Source: Limnohabitans sp. (lineage in GTDB: Bacteria > Planctomycetota > Phycisphaerae > Phycisphaerales > SM1A02). Taken from it: DNA of 38,525 nucleotides. Below are positions 22,986-31,365 of the stretch, one piece after another (position 1 is the first letter of the stretch; every line of letters starts with the position of its first letter). The notes below the pieces were generated by a model that saw only the letters and a program-made list of their open reading frames with translations, was not told the origin of the DNA and ran no database searches. Made by a program: the position numbers and the translations under genes. The stretch covers positions 1 through 38,525 of the forward strand of contig JASGCF010000001.1 of the NCBI GenBank assembly GCA_030054275.1. Direction: 5' to 3'.

Positions 22986-23843
22986 CTACCGCAGGTCTTT
23001 CGCTTGCGGCAAGTCGCTCAGATTTGCGATGCCGAAAACCCGCAAGAATTCTGGCGTGGTGCCGTAGAGCATGGGGCGGCCGACCTCTTCGGAGCGACCC
23101 ACGATCTTGACAAGCCGGCGTTCCATGAGGCTCTTCAGCACTTCGCCGCAGGCTACACCTCGAATCGCTTCAAGTTGTGCGCGCAACAGCGGCTGGCGAT
23201 AGGCGATGATCGCGAGCGTTTCTAGCGCAGCTTGTGAAAGTCGGGTTTGCGCGCGCTGACCCTTGAGCCGTGCGAGCACCGGACCGTACGACGCCACGGT
23301 GAGCACTTGTCGTCCGCCGGACACGCTTTCGATACGGAACGAGCGATTCGTGGCCGCGTAGTGCGCGTTGAGTGCGTCGCATGCTTCACGCACGAGGCGG
23401 ATTGCTTCGCGACGACGACCAGCAAGTGCCGCCGAGTCTTCGGAGTTTGCGTCTGCGTCAGCGCCTCGAGCATCGTCGCCCTCGCGTGCGGCATCTTTCG
23501 ACGCACGAATCGATGGCGGAACCAAGCCAAGCACTTCCGCGATGCGTGCATCGGAGATCGGGCGATCTGCGAGCAAAATGGTCGCTTCGACGCGATTCTC
23601 AAACGGCATCGAGGCGGCTGGCAACTCGGGATCATCGACTGCGATCTCAAAGAGCGTCGGTTGCTCTGTTGCAGCGGCTTTGCGTCGCTTTCGCTGCGTT
23701 GGCGCAGCGATCGGGTCGGCGGCTACTGCGTCTAGAGATTCGTCGGTCCCAGACTTCGTTGCCGGCGATGCGACATCTTCAGAGGTGACGCCTACAGAGG
23801 CCACACTCTCATCCGCTGCGATACTCGCGTCGTTTTCCGTCAT
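22986..23843 (-). CDS. scpB: Segregation and condensation protein B
   Basis: Subunit of the SMC-ScpA-ScpB condensin that compacts and segregates the chromosome. The 285 residues include a long disordered acidic N-terminus (about 1-80). Two winged-helix domains follow: the first around MPFENRVEATILLADRPISDARIAEVLGLV, the second around LSQAALETLAIIAYRQPLLR, then AQLEAIRGVACGEVLKSLMERRLVKIVGR and EVGRPMLYGTTPEFLRVFGI, all closely matching the family's core motifs. An acidic insert (ARGADADANSED) sits between the helices of the first domain. ATG 23843 is the only good start; the ribosome-binding site is weak. No scpA is nearby. Convergent with the CYTH gene. Confidence 0.94.
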   Translation of the reverse strand: MTENDASIAADESVASVGVTSEDVASPATKSGTDESLDAVAADPIAAPTQRKRRKAAATEQPTLFEIAVDDPELPAASMPFENRVEATILLADRPISDARIAEVLGLVPPSIRASKDAAREGDDARGADADANSEDSAALAGRRREAIRLVREACDALNAHYAATNRSFRIESVSGGRQVLTVASYGPVLARLKGQRAQTRLSQAALETLAIIAYRQPLLRAQLEAIRGVACGEVLKSLMERRLVKIVGRSEEVGRPMLYGTTPEFLRVFGIANLSDLPQAKDLR

Positions 23844-23911
23844 ATTTCAAAGCGTACCACAGGGCAACGCGTTCTTTGCGAAGCGCGTTGCGGGCGAAAC
23901 TGGGTCTGAAC

Positions 23912-24328
23912 TTAGCGACGCGCGCCGCTGGAGCGGGCGAGCGCAACGCGGGCGTATGCCAAGCGCTGACGACGCTCCGCACCGTCGCGAGCCTCAAGTG
24001 TGCCACGCGCAGAGGCAGCGGTATTCGCCGCGGCGAGTTCCTTCTCGGCATCGGCCGCCTTGATCGAACCGGAAGCCGTCGCGCCATCCGCGAGAATCGT
24101 GAGCGTGCCGCCGTTCATTTGGGCAAAACCGCCGTCGAGGAGGAAAACTTCCGGCGACCCAGAACCGCGTTCAATGCGCAGGCGACCTTCGCCCAAGCGC
24201 ACGAGGAACGGAGCGGCACCAGGGGCAACGCCCTTCTGCCCGTCCCACGCTGGGAATTCAACATAGGTCGCGTCGCATTCAAGGACGCTCTCGGTGGGGG
24301 TGACGACATTGCAGCGAAGCTGTGCCAT
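23912..24328 (-). CDS. atpC: F1Fo ATP synthase epsilon subunit
   Basis: Central-stalk subunit of the F1 sector, which couples rotation to catalysis and can inhibit ATP hydrolysis. The 138 residues match the family: the N-terminal beta sandwich starts AQLRCNVVTPTESVLECDATYVEFPAWDGQKGVAPG, including the GxxGV(A)PGxAP loop, with FLLDGGFAQMNGGTLTILAD, followed by the short C-terminal helical region (ADAEKELAAANTAA, AERRQRLAYARVALARS). ATG 24328 lacks a clear ribosome-binding site. The gene is not preceded by atpD: 5' to it lie a terminator at 24397-24436 and then the PEP-CTERM-like gene, so it needs its own promoter in about 70 bp. The rest of the ATP synthase operon is absent from the window. 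Confidence 0.93.
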   Translation of the reverse strand: MAQLRCNVVTPTESVLECDATYVEFPAWDGQKGVAPGAAPFLVRLGEGRLRIERGSGSPEVFLLDGGFAQMNGGTLTILADGATASGSIKAADAEKELAAANTAASARGTLEARDGAERRQRLAYARVALARSSGARR

Positions 24329-24396
24329 AGGGGCGGCGATGGTACGACCGCGCGCCCGTCGGCTCAAGTCACTGGATGTTGCTTCGTCTGAGAAGT

Positions 24397-24436
24397 CAAA
24401 AAAGACGCCGCCCGAGCGAGCGAGTCGTCGGGCGGC
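24397..24436 (-). terminator. Intrinsic terminator, minus strand, before atpC
   Basis: Perfect 9-bp stem GCCGCCCGA / TCGGGCGGC (24407-24415 and 24428-24436) with a 12-base loop; reading on the minus strand it is followed by GTCTTTTTTGAC. It ends transcription from the PEP-CTERM-like gene, whose stop is about 230 bp upstream, or from an RNA in between. Confidence 0.88.
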
Positions 24437-24667
24437 GGGCGGAAAGGGACACAGTGTGAACTTGATTGATTTCGTGGTTCGGTCAGCACTGCCGAGAACC
24501 CGCGAAACCGTTTTATTCGTCCAAGGTGCTTCGAAACTCGATCTCGGCTGGACAATCCGAGAGCGATGCGAGGCTGCGCACATCACGCTTGCCGACGCCC
24601 GAGATACACCTCTTTCCGACCCGCGCCTGTGTCCGGAGCGCGCGACGGATTTGATCCATGCCCCGTT
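24437..24667. other. Gene-free stretch between the PEP-CTERM-like gene and its terminator
   Basis: No believable ORF on either strand. Because the terminator lies at the far end, this is either a long 3' untranslated region or the body of a small RNA transcribed on the minus strand. An AT-richer patch (24509-24517, ttttattcg) could be a -10 region but is not convincing. Confidence 0.4.
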
Positions 24668-25423
24668 TTAGCGACGGCGGCGGCGCATACCCAACCCTGC
24701 GAGACCGGCCAGCGCCAATGCGCTCGGGGCCGGAACTGCGGTACCGATGCCGGAGAGTGATGTCGAGAACGACGCTGTATCGCCGGCTGTCAGTGTGAAG
24801 ACGAAGGTCATGGTGACGGAGTCACCGAAGACGGGTGTCGAGACCGGTGTGCCCGACCCGAATGAGCGAGAGCCCAGCGTGGTCGAGCCAGCCGAAGTTC
24901 GTGCAACTTCAAACGGATCTTGGAAGAGCGTCCCGACAAGGGTGCTGCCGGTGGTTGCCGTCCAAAGCGCTTGCGGCGCGACGGTTCGCAGGCGACCGCC
25001 ACCCGTATTTGCAATCAGAGAACCAGAAACCTGCGCTTGGAACGCGCCAGTCATCGGTTGAGTCACATTCGTTGGCAGCGACAGCGACACGATATAAGTC
25101 ACTTCGGCCTGCGAAAGATTCGAGATCGCGATCGTGCCTTGGTGCCACGCCTGAGCGCCAGTCACGGTGCTCCCAACGGTGGTGAGTTCACTGAAGGCGT
25201 TGAAGTTCGCGTTCACATTCCACGCGCCAGGCGAGTTGAATGAACCGCTGTAGATCCCAACACCGCTTGAGACGGAGCTTGGCACCAACGACTCATTCAC
25301 ACTGCTTGAGCCAGCTGTGATGTTCAGCGACATCGGCGGCGCGCCGGCGATGGCCGGGGCTGCAATCGTTGCACAGATGGCTGCGACAGCGACAGAACGC
25401 GTGGCGCTTTGCATAGACAGCAT
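24668..25423 (-). CDS. Exported protein with PEP-CTERM-like sorting tail
   Basis: A 251-residue secreted protein. Signal peptide at the start (SVAVAAICATIAAPAIAGA). A long Ser/Thr/Asn/Gly-rich, strand-forming body follows (WNVNANFNAFSELTTVG, VTYIVSLSLPTNV, FGDSVTMTFVFTLTAGDTASF). The C-terminus VPAPSALALAGLAGLGMRRRRR is a PEP-CTERM-like tripartite signal (VPAPS, hydrophobic helix, Arg cluster), which in other bacteria is cut by exosortase so that the protein is exported to the surface or biofilm matrix. ATG 25423 has a strong Shine-Dalgarno sequence (ggagggag). No exosortase gene is in the window. The body family is not recognised. Confidence 0.88.
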   Translation of the reverse strand: MLSMQSATRSVAVAAICATIAAPAIAGAPPMSLNITAGSSSVNESLVPSSVSSGVGIYSGSFNSPGAWNVNANFNAFSELTTVGSTVTGAQAWHQGTIAISNLSQAEVTYIVSLSLPTNVTQPMTGAFQAQVSGSLIANTGGGRLRTVAPQALWTATTGSTLVGTLFQDPFEVARTSAGSTTLGSRSFGSGTPVSTPVFGDSVTMTFVFTLTAGDTASFSTSLSGIGTAVPAPSALALAGLAGLGMRRRRR

Positions 25424-25744
25424 TTCGAAACTCCCTCCCAGTTGCGAAACGCGGGCACAATGGACCGAGGGTCTCGGAAGGAGCTCTAAAGCGTCATTTG
25501 TCGGTTCTTTGAGTTGCGTCGTTGACTTGCCGAACGAGCGATCTCATGCAACTTCGTGCATGGACATCCCTCGAAGACGGAAAGCCTTGAGCGCAACTGA
25601 AAGCGACGACATGCCGCGAACAGCTCGCAATCCTCATCTCTCGTTCAAATGTGAAGCGTTTCTCCCTCTCACTCGACCAAGCAGGTTCCCGCCTGCAAGG
25701 CCAACTCTTTACTGCGCACACGGCGCAGACCCTTTGCGCGGAAT
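25424..25744. other. Gene-free upstream region of the PEP-CTERM-like gene
   Basis: About 320 bp without a credible gene. It holds a small hairpin in the leader, CCGAG-GGT-CTCGG (25465-25477), about 45 bp before the PEP-CTERM-like ATG. The promoter on the minus strand was not located with confidence. Confidence 0.45.
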
Positions 25745-26845
25745 CTACTCCACACTTTGGTCGAGGCAAGTCACTTTCGAAATTTCTTCAATTCCGGCCT
25801 CAGCAAGGGCGTGGAAGATGGGGCGACCCGAGTCCGAATAAGCCAAGTTGCTTCCGCGAAACGCCTCTCGCGCTGCAGAAACGGCCTTCACCATGGTGCC
25901 GAAGTCGGGCGCAAGGCGAATCGACTCTTTGAGTGGCTTGATGTGACCCATCGATTTTCCGTACCACGCAATGTGTTGGCGCATGCGAATGGCGGCGCGG
26001 GCTTCGCCTGCGTACGCGGCAGCCAACTCAAGGTGTCGTAACACGACGCTGAACTTCTCGAAGAGCGTTGGTTCGGGCGACGCGGTTCCAGTCGTAAGAA
26101 GCGCATGGGCCCGACGGAAAATCCACGGCGTGCGCAGTGCGGCTCGGGCGATCATCACGCCTGCACATCCCGTCGTGCGAATCATCGACTGCGCGTGCTC
26201 TGGTTCAGACACATCCCCGTTTCCGATGATCGGAATTGTCGGAACAGCTTCGACAACCTCACCGATCGCGTTCCAATCTGCGGTGCCAGAGAAAAACTGC
26301 ACGGTGTAACGGCCGTGCACGGTGACCGCTGCGATGCCGACATCTGCGAGTTGCTTCGCGAGGATCGGGGCGACCTTGTGCTCGGGGTCCCATCCAAGAC
26401 GCATTTTTGCTGTGACGGGCACGCGTCCGCCCGAGTGGCGCGCAACAGTTTCAACGATGCGCTTCGCAAGTGCTGTGGTGTTGCCGCAGTCACGAAGGAG
26501 CAGGCTGCCGCCATTCTTCTTCGCAACTTTGTCGACTGGGCAGCCCATATTGATGTCGACGATTTTCGCGCCGTGGTCGACGGCCCAACATGCAGCTTCT
26601 GGCAGCGGATCTTCGGAGTTTCCGTAGAGTTGCATGCCAGCAGGCTGGTCGAACTCATTCGTGCGCGCGAGATCAAGCGTGCGTGAGGTTTCCCGCAGAA
26701 TCGCGTGCGAATTCAGGAGGTCTGTATACGCACATCCAATGCCACCCTGCTCGCGACACACGATGCGAAAGGCAAGATCTGTATGCCCCGCGATCGGCGC
26801 GAGCAAAAGATTGGAAGTGAGATGGACGGGGCCGATGGTAAGCAC
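25745..26845 (-). CDS. dus: tRNA-dihydrouridine synthase
   Basis: FMN enzyme that reduces specific uridines in tRNA D-loops to dihydrouridine. About 366 residues. N-terminus LTIGPVHLTSNLLLAPIAGHTDLAFR matches the family; MQLYGNSEDPLPEAA, the FMN/active-site motif DINMGCPVDKVAKKNGGSLLL with the catalytic Cys, AKMRLGWD, the VHGRYTVQFFSGTADW motif and IIGNGDV are all present. The C-terminal helical domain is complete. GTG 26845 fits the family N-terminus; a GTG at 26881 would add 12 residues; neither has a good ribosome-binding site. It lies 26-62 bp downstream of the kinase gene and may be the last gene of a sigma factor-kinase-dus operon. Class (DusA, B or C) not assigned; the sequence looks DusB-like. 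Confidence 0.93.
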   Translation of the reverse strand: MLTIGPVHLTSNLLLAPIAGHTDLAFRIVCREQGGIGCAYTDLLNSHAILRETSRTLDLARTNEFDQPAGMQLYGNSEDPLPEAACWAVDHGAKIVDINMGCPVDKVAKKNGGSLLLRDCGNTTALAKRIVETVARHSGGRVPVTAKMRLGWDPEHKVAPILAKQLADVGIAAVTVHGRYTVQFFSGTADWNAIGEVVEAVPTIPIIGNGDVSEPEHAQSMIRTTGCAGVMIARAALRTPWIFRRAHALLTTGTASPEPTLFEKFSVVLRHLELAAAYAGEARAAIRMRQHIAWYGKSMGHIKPLKESIRLAPDFGTMVKAVSAAREAFRGSNLAYSDSGRPIFHALAEAGIEEISKVTCLDQSVE

Positions 26846-26907
26846 GGTGGAGCGGTGGGGTCTGCTCTCAAAGAGTAGCACGCGCTGTGCGTCTTTCCGC
26901 GCAGGAG

Positions 26908-29511
26908 CTACCGAAGATGCGCGCTCTTGATTTTGATCATGTCATCTACCAACACGGCGCGTTCCTCGAAGAGATACGCAAGATCTGGGTGTTGTGCCTG
27001 CTTTTTGGTGTCGACCGCCAGTGCGCGTAGTCGATCGGCGACATCGCGCGCAGCGGCAAAGTCTCCACGATCACAGGCGTATCGCGCAAGCAGTGCGAGC
27101 ATGACAGCCGTCTCTTCCATGGTGATCGGCGATTGGGGAACACGAAGTTCAAGTGCGGCTGCGAGCAGAAGGCTTGCGTTCCGCCTCACTGCGTCTTGCG
27201 CCGATCCAGTGAGTCGTGCTGCGTCAGCCATCTTGAGTTCCGCGCGCGCCCATTCGAGATTTCGACGCGATTCCGAACCAAGTGTGAGGTCGCGGCGGTC
27301 AATCTCAGCGAGAAACGCTCGACAGAGTTCGGTGCGTCCCTCGCGCAGCAATCGCAAGGGAAGAGTGTCAGACCAACCAACACTCACATCCGCAAGATTG
27401 ACGGGCGCACCATCATCGCGTGGCCGAACCATGCCCGCAATGAGCGCACAGTCCACCAACTCTGGCAGAAGTTCTGGCGTAGAAACGACAGCATGCAGCC
27501 TGCAGAACTCAAGATCAAGTGCGTTCGCCATCATGATCGCTTCGTGTGCGACAGCGAGATTCTCACCCTCTGCGAACTGCCGAAGGATGGCGTTCGCGCG
27601 CGCAAGATGTGTGCGCGTACGCGCATCAACTGGCTGACCGCTCGCAAGTGTGCGCAGTGTGCTGATCGCAAGCCGCGATGCCGCACTGAGCGCCAACTCG
27701 GGATCCGATGGATCTTGTTCGAGCACGATCTCGGCAACCGCACCAGTGAGCGCTGCATCACTCAAGTAGTCGATGGCACCGATGGTCGAAAGCGCGGCAG
27801 CCCGCAAAATGCGTCGTTCTTGAAGAATTGCGGGAATCGCGCGCTCCATCGTTGCCAGCGCCGCTGCGTCTGTGCGATCAATCGCGAGATCCAACAGTGC
27901 CTGCTCAAAGTGGCGCGTACTTGACTGTTGCCCTTTCGGATCGGCGAGACGCGCTGCAACGATTTTCTGCACCAATGCGCAGCGTTTGGCGTCTTCAACA
28001 AGTCCAAGAGCGATGCAACTGACTTGCAAGAGGCGCGCTGGCTCTTCGTAGCCGCGAATCACATCGTGAGTTGTCATGAGTGATGCGCGTTGCTCAAGTT
28101 CTGCGATGCGTGTTCGCAGGTACTCGGCGAGCGAGATTTCGCGCGCGGTCGCAGCGTTCAGATCCTTCGGAAAGAACACATCGAGGAATGCTGTATAGGC
28201 TGTACCTGTTTGATCTGCAAGCTTCGCTGCGTCAAGTGCAGCGGTGCGTGCGTAGGTCGCGTACCAAAGACTGATACCTGTCGCAGCGAGCAGCGACAGC
28301 GTGAGCGCGCAAGACATCGCTGCGACGGCTGGATGTCGCTGCGCAGACAACCACGCGCGGCCAACAAAGCGACGCGGTCGCGCCGTGATCGGACGCTTCT
28401 CAAGAAATGCGCGGAGATCCTCGGAAAACGCGGCGACCGTGCGATAGCGCTTCTCTGGATCAATGGCTGTTGCCTTGGCAATGATGCACGCAAGATCGCC
28501 GCGCGTTGAGCGATGAGCGTTTGGTGGTGGGCGAAATTCAAGTGTTCCGAGAGCAATCAATACTTTCGCTGGCGACGCATCACACAGTGCCTGTGGAAGC
28601 GTTTCGTACACGCATTGGTAGAGCAAGACGCCAAGCGCGCGAACATCAGCGCGTGCATCAGTTGGCGGCAGTGCGCGTCGAATATGCGATGTCGTGTTTG
28701 TGGTCGGGCTTGCGTTTTCGTTCGAAAGACGCAGGATTTCTGGCGCGAGATACGCAGGTGTACCGCACGCTGCAAGCGGATCACTCTGATCGACGCCCAC
28801 GGACGCGATGCCGAAGTCGATGACTTTCGGCTGCCCATCGTGGCCGACCAAAATGTTCGATGGTTTCAGATCGCGATGGATGAAACCAGCCGCATGCGCG
28901 TGTGCGACAGCGTCTGCAACATCTGCAATCAACGCGATACGCGCGCGCATTGAAAGCGTGAGTGCCTGAGTGGCAAGGTCGCGCGCATGCTCGACAAGTT
29001 CCATGGCGATCCATGCGCGACCTTCCCATTCACCGGCTGCGAAGATTGTTGCGATACCAGGATGACGCAGTGCAGCAAGTGCATTTCGCTCGCGAAGTGC
29101 TGCAACCGCATGCACCGTGCGCGTATTGAGATCGATGAGTTTGAGCGCCACCATGCGCTGCGGAACTTGCTGCTTTGCCGACCACACTTCGCCCATGCCA
29201 CCGGTACCGAGTTGCGCGACAAGTTCAAACTCTCCGACCATGACGCCCGTTTCAAGGGGTGCGCGATTCATTCGTGCGCTCGGTTCGTTCGCGTCGTGTT
29301 CTGCAAGACGCGTGAACACCGTTGTGGTTTGTACATCTCGCGTGGCCGCCGCGAGAAGTCGGGTGACAAACACTGCACTTGCGTTGTCGCGTATGCGCAG
29401 CGCAGTCAAAGCACGCTCGCGCGCTTCAGGGTCGAGCGTCATCAAATACTCAAACACATCGAAGGTATTGCTCGCATTGCACGACTGCGCATCGCGTGAT
29501 TCGTGTGTCAT
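26908..29511 (-). CDS. Membrane Ser/Thr protein kinase, coupled to an ECF sigma factor
   Basis: Hanks-type kinase of 867 residues. A short N-terminal helical region (1-90) is followed by the kinase domain: P-loop LGTGGMGEVW (101-110), ATP-binding K124 in VALK, catalytic loop HRDLKPSN (212-219), DFG (232-234), activation segment ACGTPAYLAPEIL ending in APE (256-258) and the C lobe to about 378. One transmembrane helix (about 395-416, VAAMSCALTLSLLAATGISLW) links to a 450-residue helical extracytoplasmic domain rich in Ala/Leu/Arg and TPR-like pairs, the probable sensor. Its ATG overlaps the stop of the sigma gene as ATGA, so the two are translationally coupled; this arrangement is known in planctomycetes and implies the kinase modulates that sigma factor. 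Confidence 0.94.
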   Translation of the reverse strand: MTHESRDAQSCNASNTFDVFEYLMTLDPEARERALTALRIRDNASAVFVTRLLAAATRDVQTTTVFTRLAEHDANEPSARMNRAPLETGVMVGEFELVAQLGTGGMGEVWSAKQQVPQRMVALKLIDLNTRTVHAVAALRERNALAALRHPGIATIFAAGEWEGRAWIAMELVEHARDLATQALTLSMRARIALIADVADAVAHAHAAGFIHRDLKPSNILVGHDGQPKVIDFGIASVGVDQSDPLAACGTPAYLAPEILRLSNENASPTTNTTSHIRRALPPTDARADVRALGVLLYQCVYETLPQALCDASPAKVLIALGTLEFRPPPNAHRSTRGDLACIIAKATAIDPEKRYRTVAAFSEDLRAFLEKRPITARPRRFVGRAWLSAQRHPAVAAMSCALTLSLLAATGISLWYATYARTAALDAAKLADQTGTAYTAFLDVFFPKDLNAATAREISLAEYLRTRIAELEQRASLMTTHDVIRGYEEPARLLQVSCIALGLVEDAKRCALVQKIVAARLADPKGQQSSTRHFEQALLDLAIDRTDAAALATMERAIPAILQERRILRAAALSTIGAIDYLSDAALTGAVAEIVLEQDPSDPELALSAASRLAISTLRTLASGQPVDARTRTHLARANAILRQFAEGENLAVAHEAIMMANALDLEFCRLHAVVSTPELLPELVDCALIAGMVRPRDDGAPVNLADVSVGWSDTLPLRLLREGRTELCRAFLAEIDRRDLTLGSESRRNLEWARAELKMADAARLTGSAQDAVRRNASLLLAAALELRVPQSPITMEETAVMLALLARYACDRGDFAAARDVADRLRALAVDTKKQAQHPDLAYLFEERAVLVDDMIKIKSAHLR

Positions 29512-30137
29512 GCATCTGGTCCTGTCGTGGATGTATCGGAGTGTGCAGCGACAAGCCATGCGCGCGCAAACGCCACATCACGCTTTGCCTGTGTTGGTGA
29601 GATGCCAAGCGCGATGGCAATGTGCTCTGGCGAGATATCGCCAAACATGCGCATTTCTAGCGCTTTTGCTTGCCGCGGATAGCGCTCAGCCAAGCGCGTG
29701 AGTGATTCATCGATCGAAAGAATCGCGGCAGGTTCGCGTGGCGCACCTTCCACATCGGTTGGCAGTGCGATAGGGCGATGTCCGTCACCCCGTTTTCCTG
29801 CAGACTTGGTTCGTGCGTCATCAACAAGAGCTCTCCGCGCAACCAGCGAAGCAAGTGCAAGCAGGTGTTGTTGATCGTGCACGGGATTGCGATCACTGCG
29901 CGCAAGCCGAAGCCAAATTTCGTGTACGAGTGAGGTGGTTCCTGGTGCGGTGGTGCGCGATTCGCTGCGTAATGCACGCGCCGCGATCGCTCGCAACTCG
30001 TCGTAGAGACTCGGATCAACCGCGCGTAGTTGGTCGTAGCGCGGTCCTTCGTTTTGCTGTTGATCGTGTTGCGACGCGTGCGTTGCATCGGACGCGTCAT
30101 GCTCTGGTCTCTTTTCCGTGTCGCGCTTTTCAGGCAT
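29508..30137 (-). CDS. ECF-type RNA polymerase sigma factor
   Basis: A 209-residue sigma-70-family factor of the ECF group common in planctomycetes and acidobacteria. After a disordered Gln/His/Asp-rich N-terminus (1-40), region 2 reads YDELRAIAARALRSESR, TTSLVHEIWLRLARSD and FLALASLVARRALVDDAR-like (HLLALASLVARRALVDDAR), and region 4 reads LTRLAERYPRQAKALEMRMFGDISPEHIAIALGISPTQAKRDVAFARAWL, a helix-turn-helix for the -35 element. The terminal helices are short. ATG 30137 is the best start. No anti-sigma gene is seen; the coupled Ser/Thr kinase downstream is the likely regulator. Divergent from the beta-barrel protein gene, which could be a target. Confidence 0.92.
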   Translation of the reverse strand: MPEKRDTEKRPEHDASDATHASQHDQQQNEGPRYDQLRAVDPSLYDELRAIAARALRSESRTTAPGTTSLVHEIWLRLARSDRNPVHDQQHLLALASLVARRALVDDARTKSAGKRGDGHRPIALPTDVEGAPREPAAILSIDESLTRLAERYPRQAKALEMRMFGDISPEHIAIALGISPTQAKRDVAFARAWLVAAHSDTSTTGPDA

Positions 30138-30330
30138 CGCAGTAGTGTGGCCGACAGGCGCGAGTTTCGCTTTTCTTCAGCCGCTGCGTTGCGAGGGGAT
30201 TCGAGGCGCGGAAGTTGAGGATTTTTCAGAACGGATGGTCTGAGCCGCAATTTCTTTCGCTGTAGGGGATGAGTCGTGACTTTCTGTCGTTTGCAGACGG
30301 GCGGCTTGTTGTGCCATTGGAAGACCGTGT

Positions 30331-30348
30331 ATTGCACAGAGGTGCAAT
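30331..30348 (+). promoter_or_regulatory. Palindrome just upstream of the OMP ribosome-binding site
   Basis: Perfect 7-bp arms ATTGCAC (30331-30337) and GTGCAAT (30342-30348) around AGAG, three bases before the gaggag Shine-Dalgarno sequence. It could be an operator or an mRNA stem affecting ribosome access. A TATTGC (30330-30335) with TTGTTG 17-18 bp upstream could be the promoter. Confidence 0.5.
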
Positions 30349-30361
30349 GAGGAGAAGACGC

Positions 30362-31240
30362 ATGCAGGTTGGATCTTGGAAGTGTGGTGTGTTGGGTGGT
30401 TGCCCATCGATCGTGGTCGGATATGCGCCTCGCGCCGATGGGGTTGCGCGGGTGGTGGCGTGTGCAGCAGCGGTGGCTGCGCTTTCGTCTGCGTCCGCGG
30501 TGTTCGCGGATGAAACGACCGATGGCGGTCCGGTCGGCGGCACTGCCGAACTCGGACAGGGAATCTATATCGGTACCGATATCGGCGTGTCGTTTGTCTC
30601 GGATGTGAAGATCAAAGACTATGTGCCGACACCTGGCTCACTTGAGTTCGGCACAGCAGGCGTCAAGGCGGATGTAGACGCTGGTGTTGCGTGGAACATC
30701 GACCTCGGATATCGCTTCAACGAAACATTCGCACTCGAACTTGAAAGCGGTTTCTATCGCAACGGTTTCGGCGGGTTCAGCGCTGGCGAGTTCCAAACCG
30801 GTATCGGTCTTTCGACACCAATCACGGGTGGCGACGGCAACTTCACGCAGATTCCGATCTTCGTAAACGGCAAGTTCGACATTCCGCTGGTGAAGCGCGA
30901 GGCAGGGAGCAGCGGTGGTTTGAATCTGAAGCTCGGCGGCGGCGTCGGTGTCGTGCATGTCGGCGCAGATCTCAGCGATATCCAAGCTGTTGGTGTTCCT
31001 GGCGTCACCGCCGCAGTCGATGGCGGTAGTTGGGAATTCGGCGGGCAGTTCATCGCTGGCCTCGGTTGGCAACTCACATCTGCGATCGAAATCGGGCTTG
31101 AGTACCGACTGATGGCTGTGACGGGCGCGAACCTCGGGCTCGCGAGTTTCAATACGCCACTTCTCGAACCGATTGCAGATATCGAGACAGACTCGATTCT
31201 CACGCAAGCGGTGCAGGCGCGAATCTCGTTCAAGTTCTGA
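30362..31240 (+). CDS. Outer-membrane beta-barrel protein
   Basis: A 292-residue exported protein. The N-terminus carries a long signal peptide (ARVVACAAAVAALSSASAVFA, cleavage near residue 46). The rest alternates amphipathic strands separated by turns (GIYIGTDIGVSFVSDV, GVAWNIDLGYRFNETFALELESGFY, KFDIPLV, LKLGGGVGVVHVGADL, SWEFGGQFIAGLGWQLTSAIEIGLEYRLMAVTG) and ends VQARISFKF, with the C-terminal Phe of BAM substrates. It therefore looks like an OmpA/OmpW-sized eight- to ten-strand barrel. ATG 30362 is preceded by gaggagaagacgc, an excellent ribosome-binding site. Monocistronic by position, with a hairpin after the stop. Function (pore, adhesin or structural) unknown. Confidence 0.87.
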   Translation: MQVGSWKCGVLGGCPSIVVGYAPRADGVARVVACAAAVAALSSASAVFADETTDGGPVGGTAELGQGIYIGTDIGVSFVSDVKIKDYVPTPGSLEFGTAGVKADVDAGVAWNIDLGYRFNETFALELESGFYRNGFGGFSAGEFQTGIGLSTPITGGDGNFTQIPIFVNGKFDIPLVKREAGSSGGLNLKLGGGVGVVHVGADLSDIQAVGVPGVTAAVDGGSWEFGGQFIAGLGWQLTSAIEIGLEYRLMAVTGANLGLASFNTPLLEPIADIETDSILTQAVQARISFKF

Positions 31241-31293
31241 TTCGCTGCGCAGCGTGATCGCTGTGGCGCGTCGAACACAATCTTGGTGAGCAT

Positions 31294-31327
31294 GACGGGC
31301 GGCGCGTGTCCTGCACGCGCCGTCCGT
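31294..31327. terminator. Large hairpin after the OMP gene, possible bidirectional terminator
   Basis: A 14-bp stem (31295-31308 with 31314-31327, one G-T pair) and a five-base loop tcctg lies in the convergent gap between the OMP gene and the broken methyltransferase. The plus side is followed by T-rich gtgttgcttcgtgttgcttg, not a clean T-run, so termination is likely but unproven. Confidence 0.55.
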
Positions 31328-31365
31328 GTGTTGCTTCGTGTTGCTTGCTGTTCTGTGTCGGCTTG

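Noticed and set aside
27133..27924. Plus-strand ORF opposite the Ser/Thr kinase
   Set aside because: It is antisense to a strong coding frame and has no domain.
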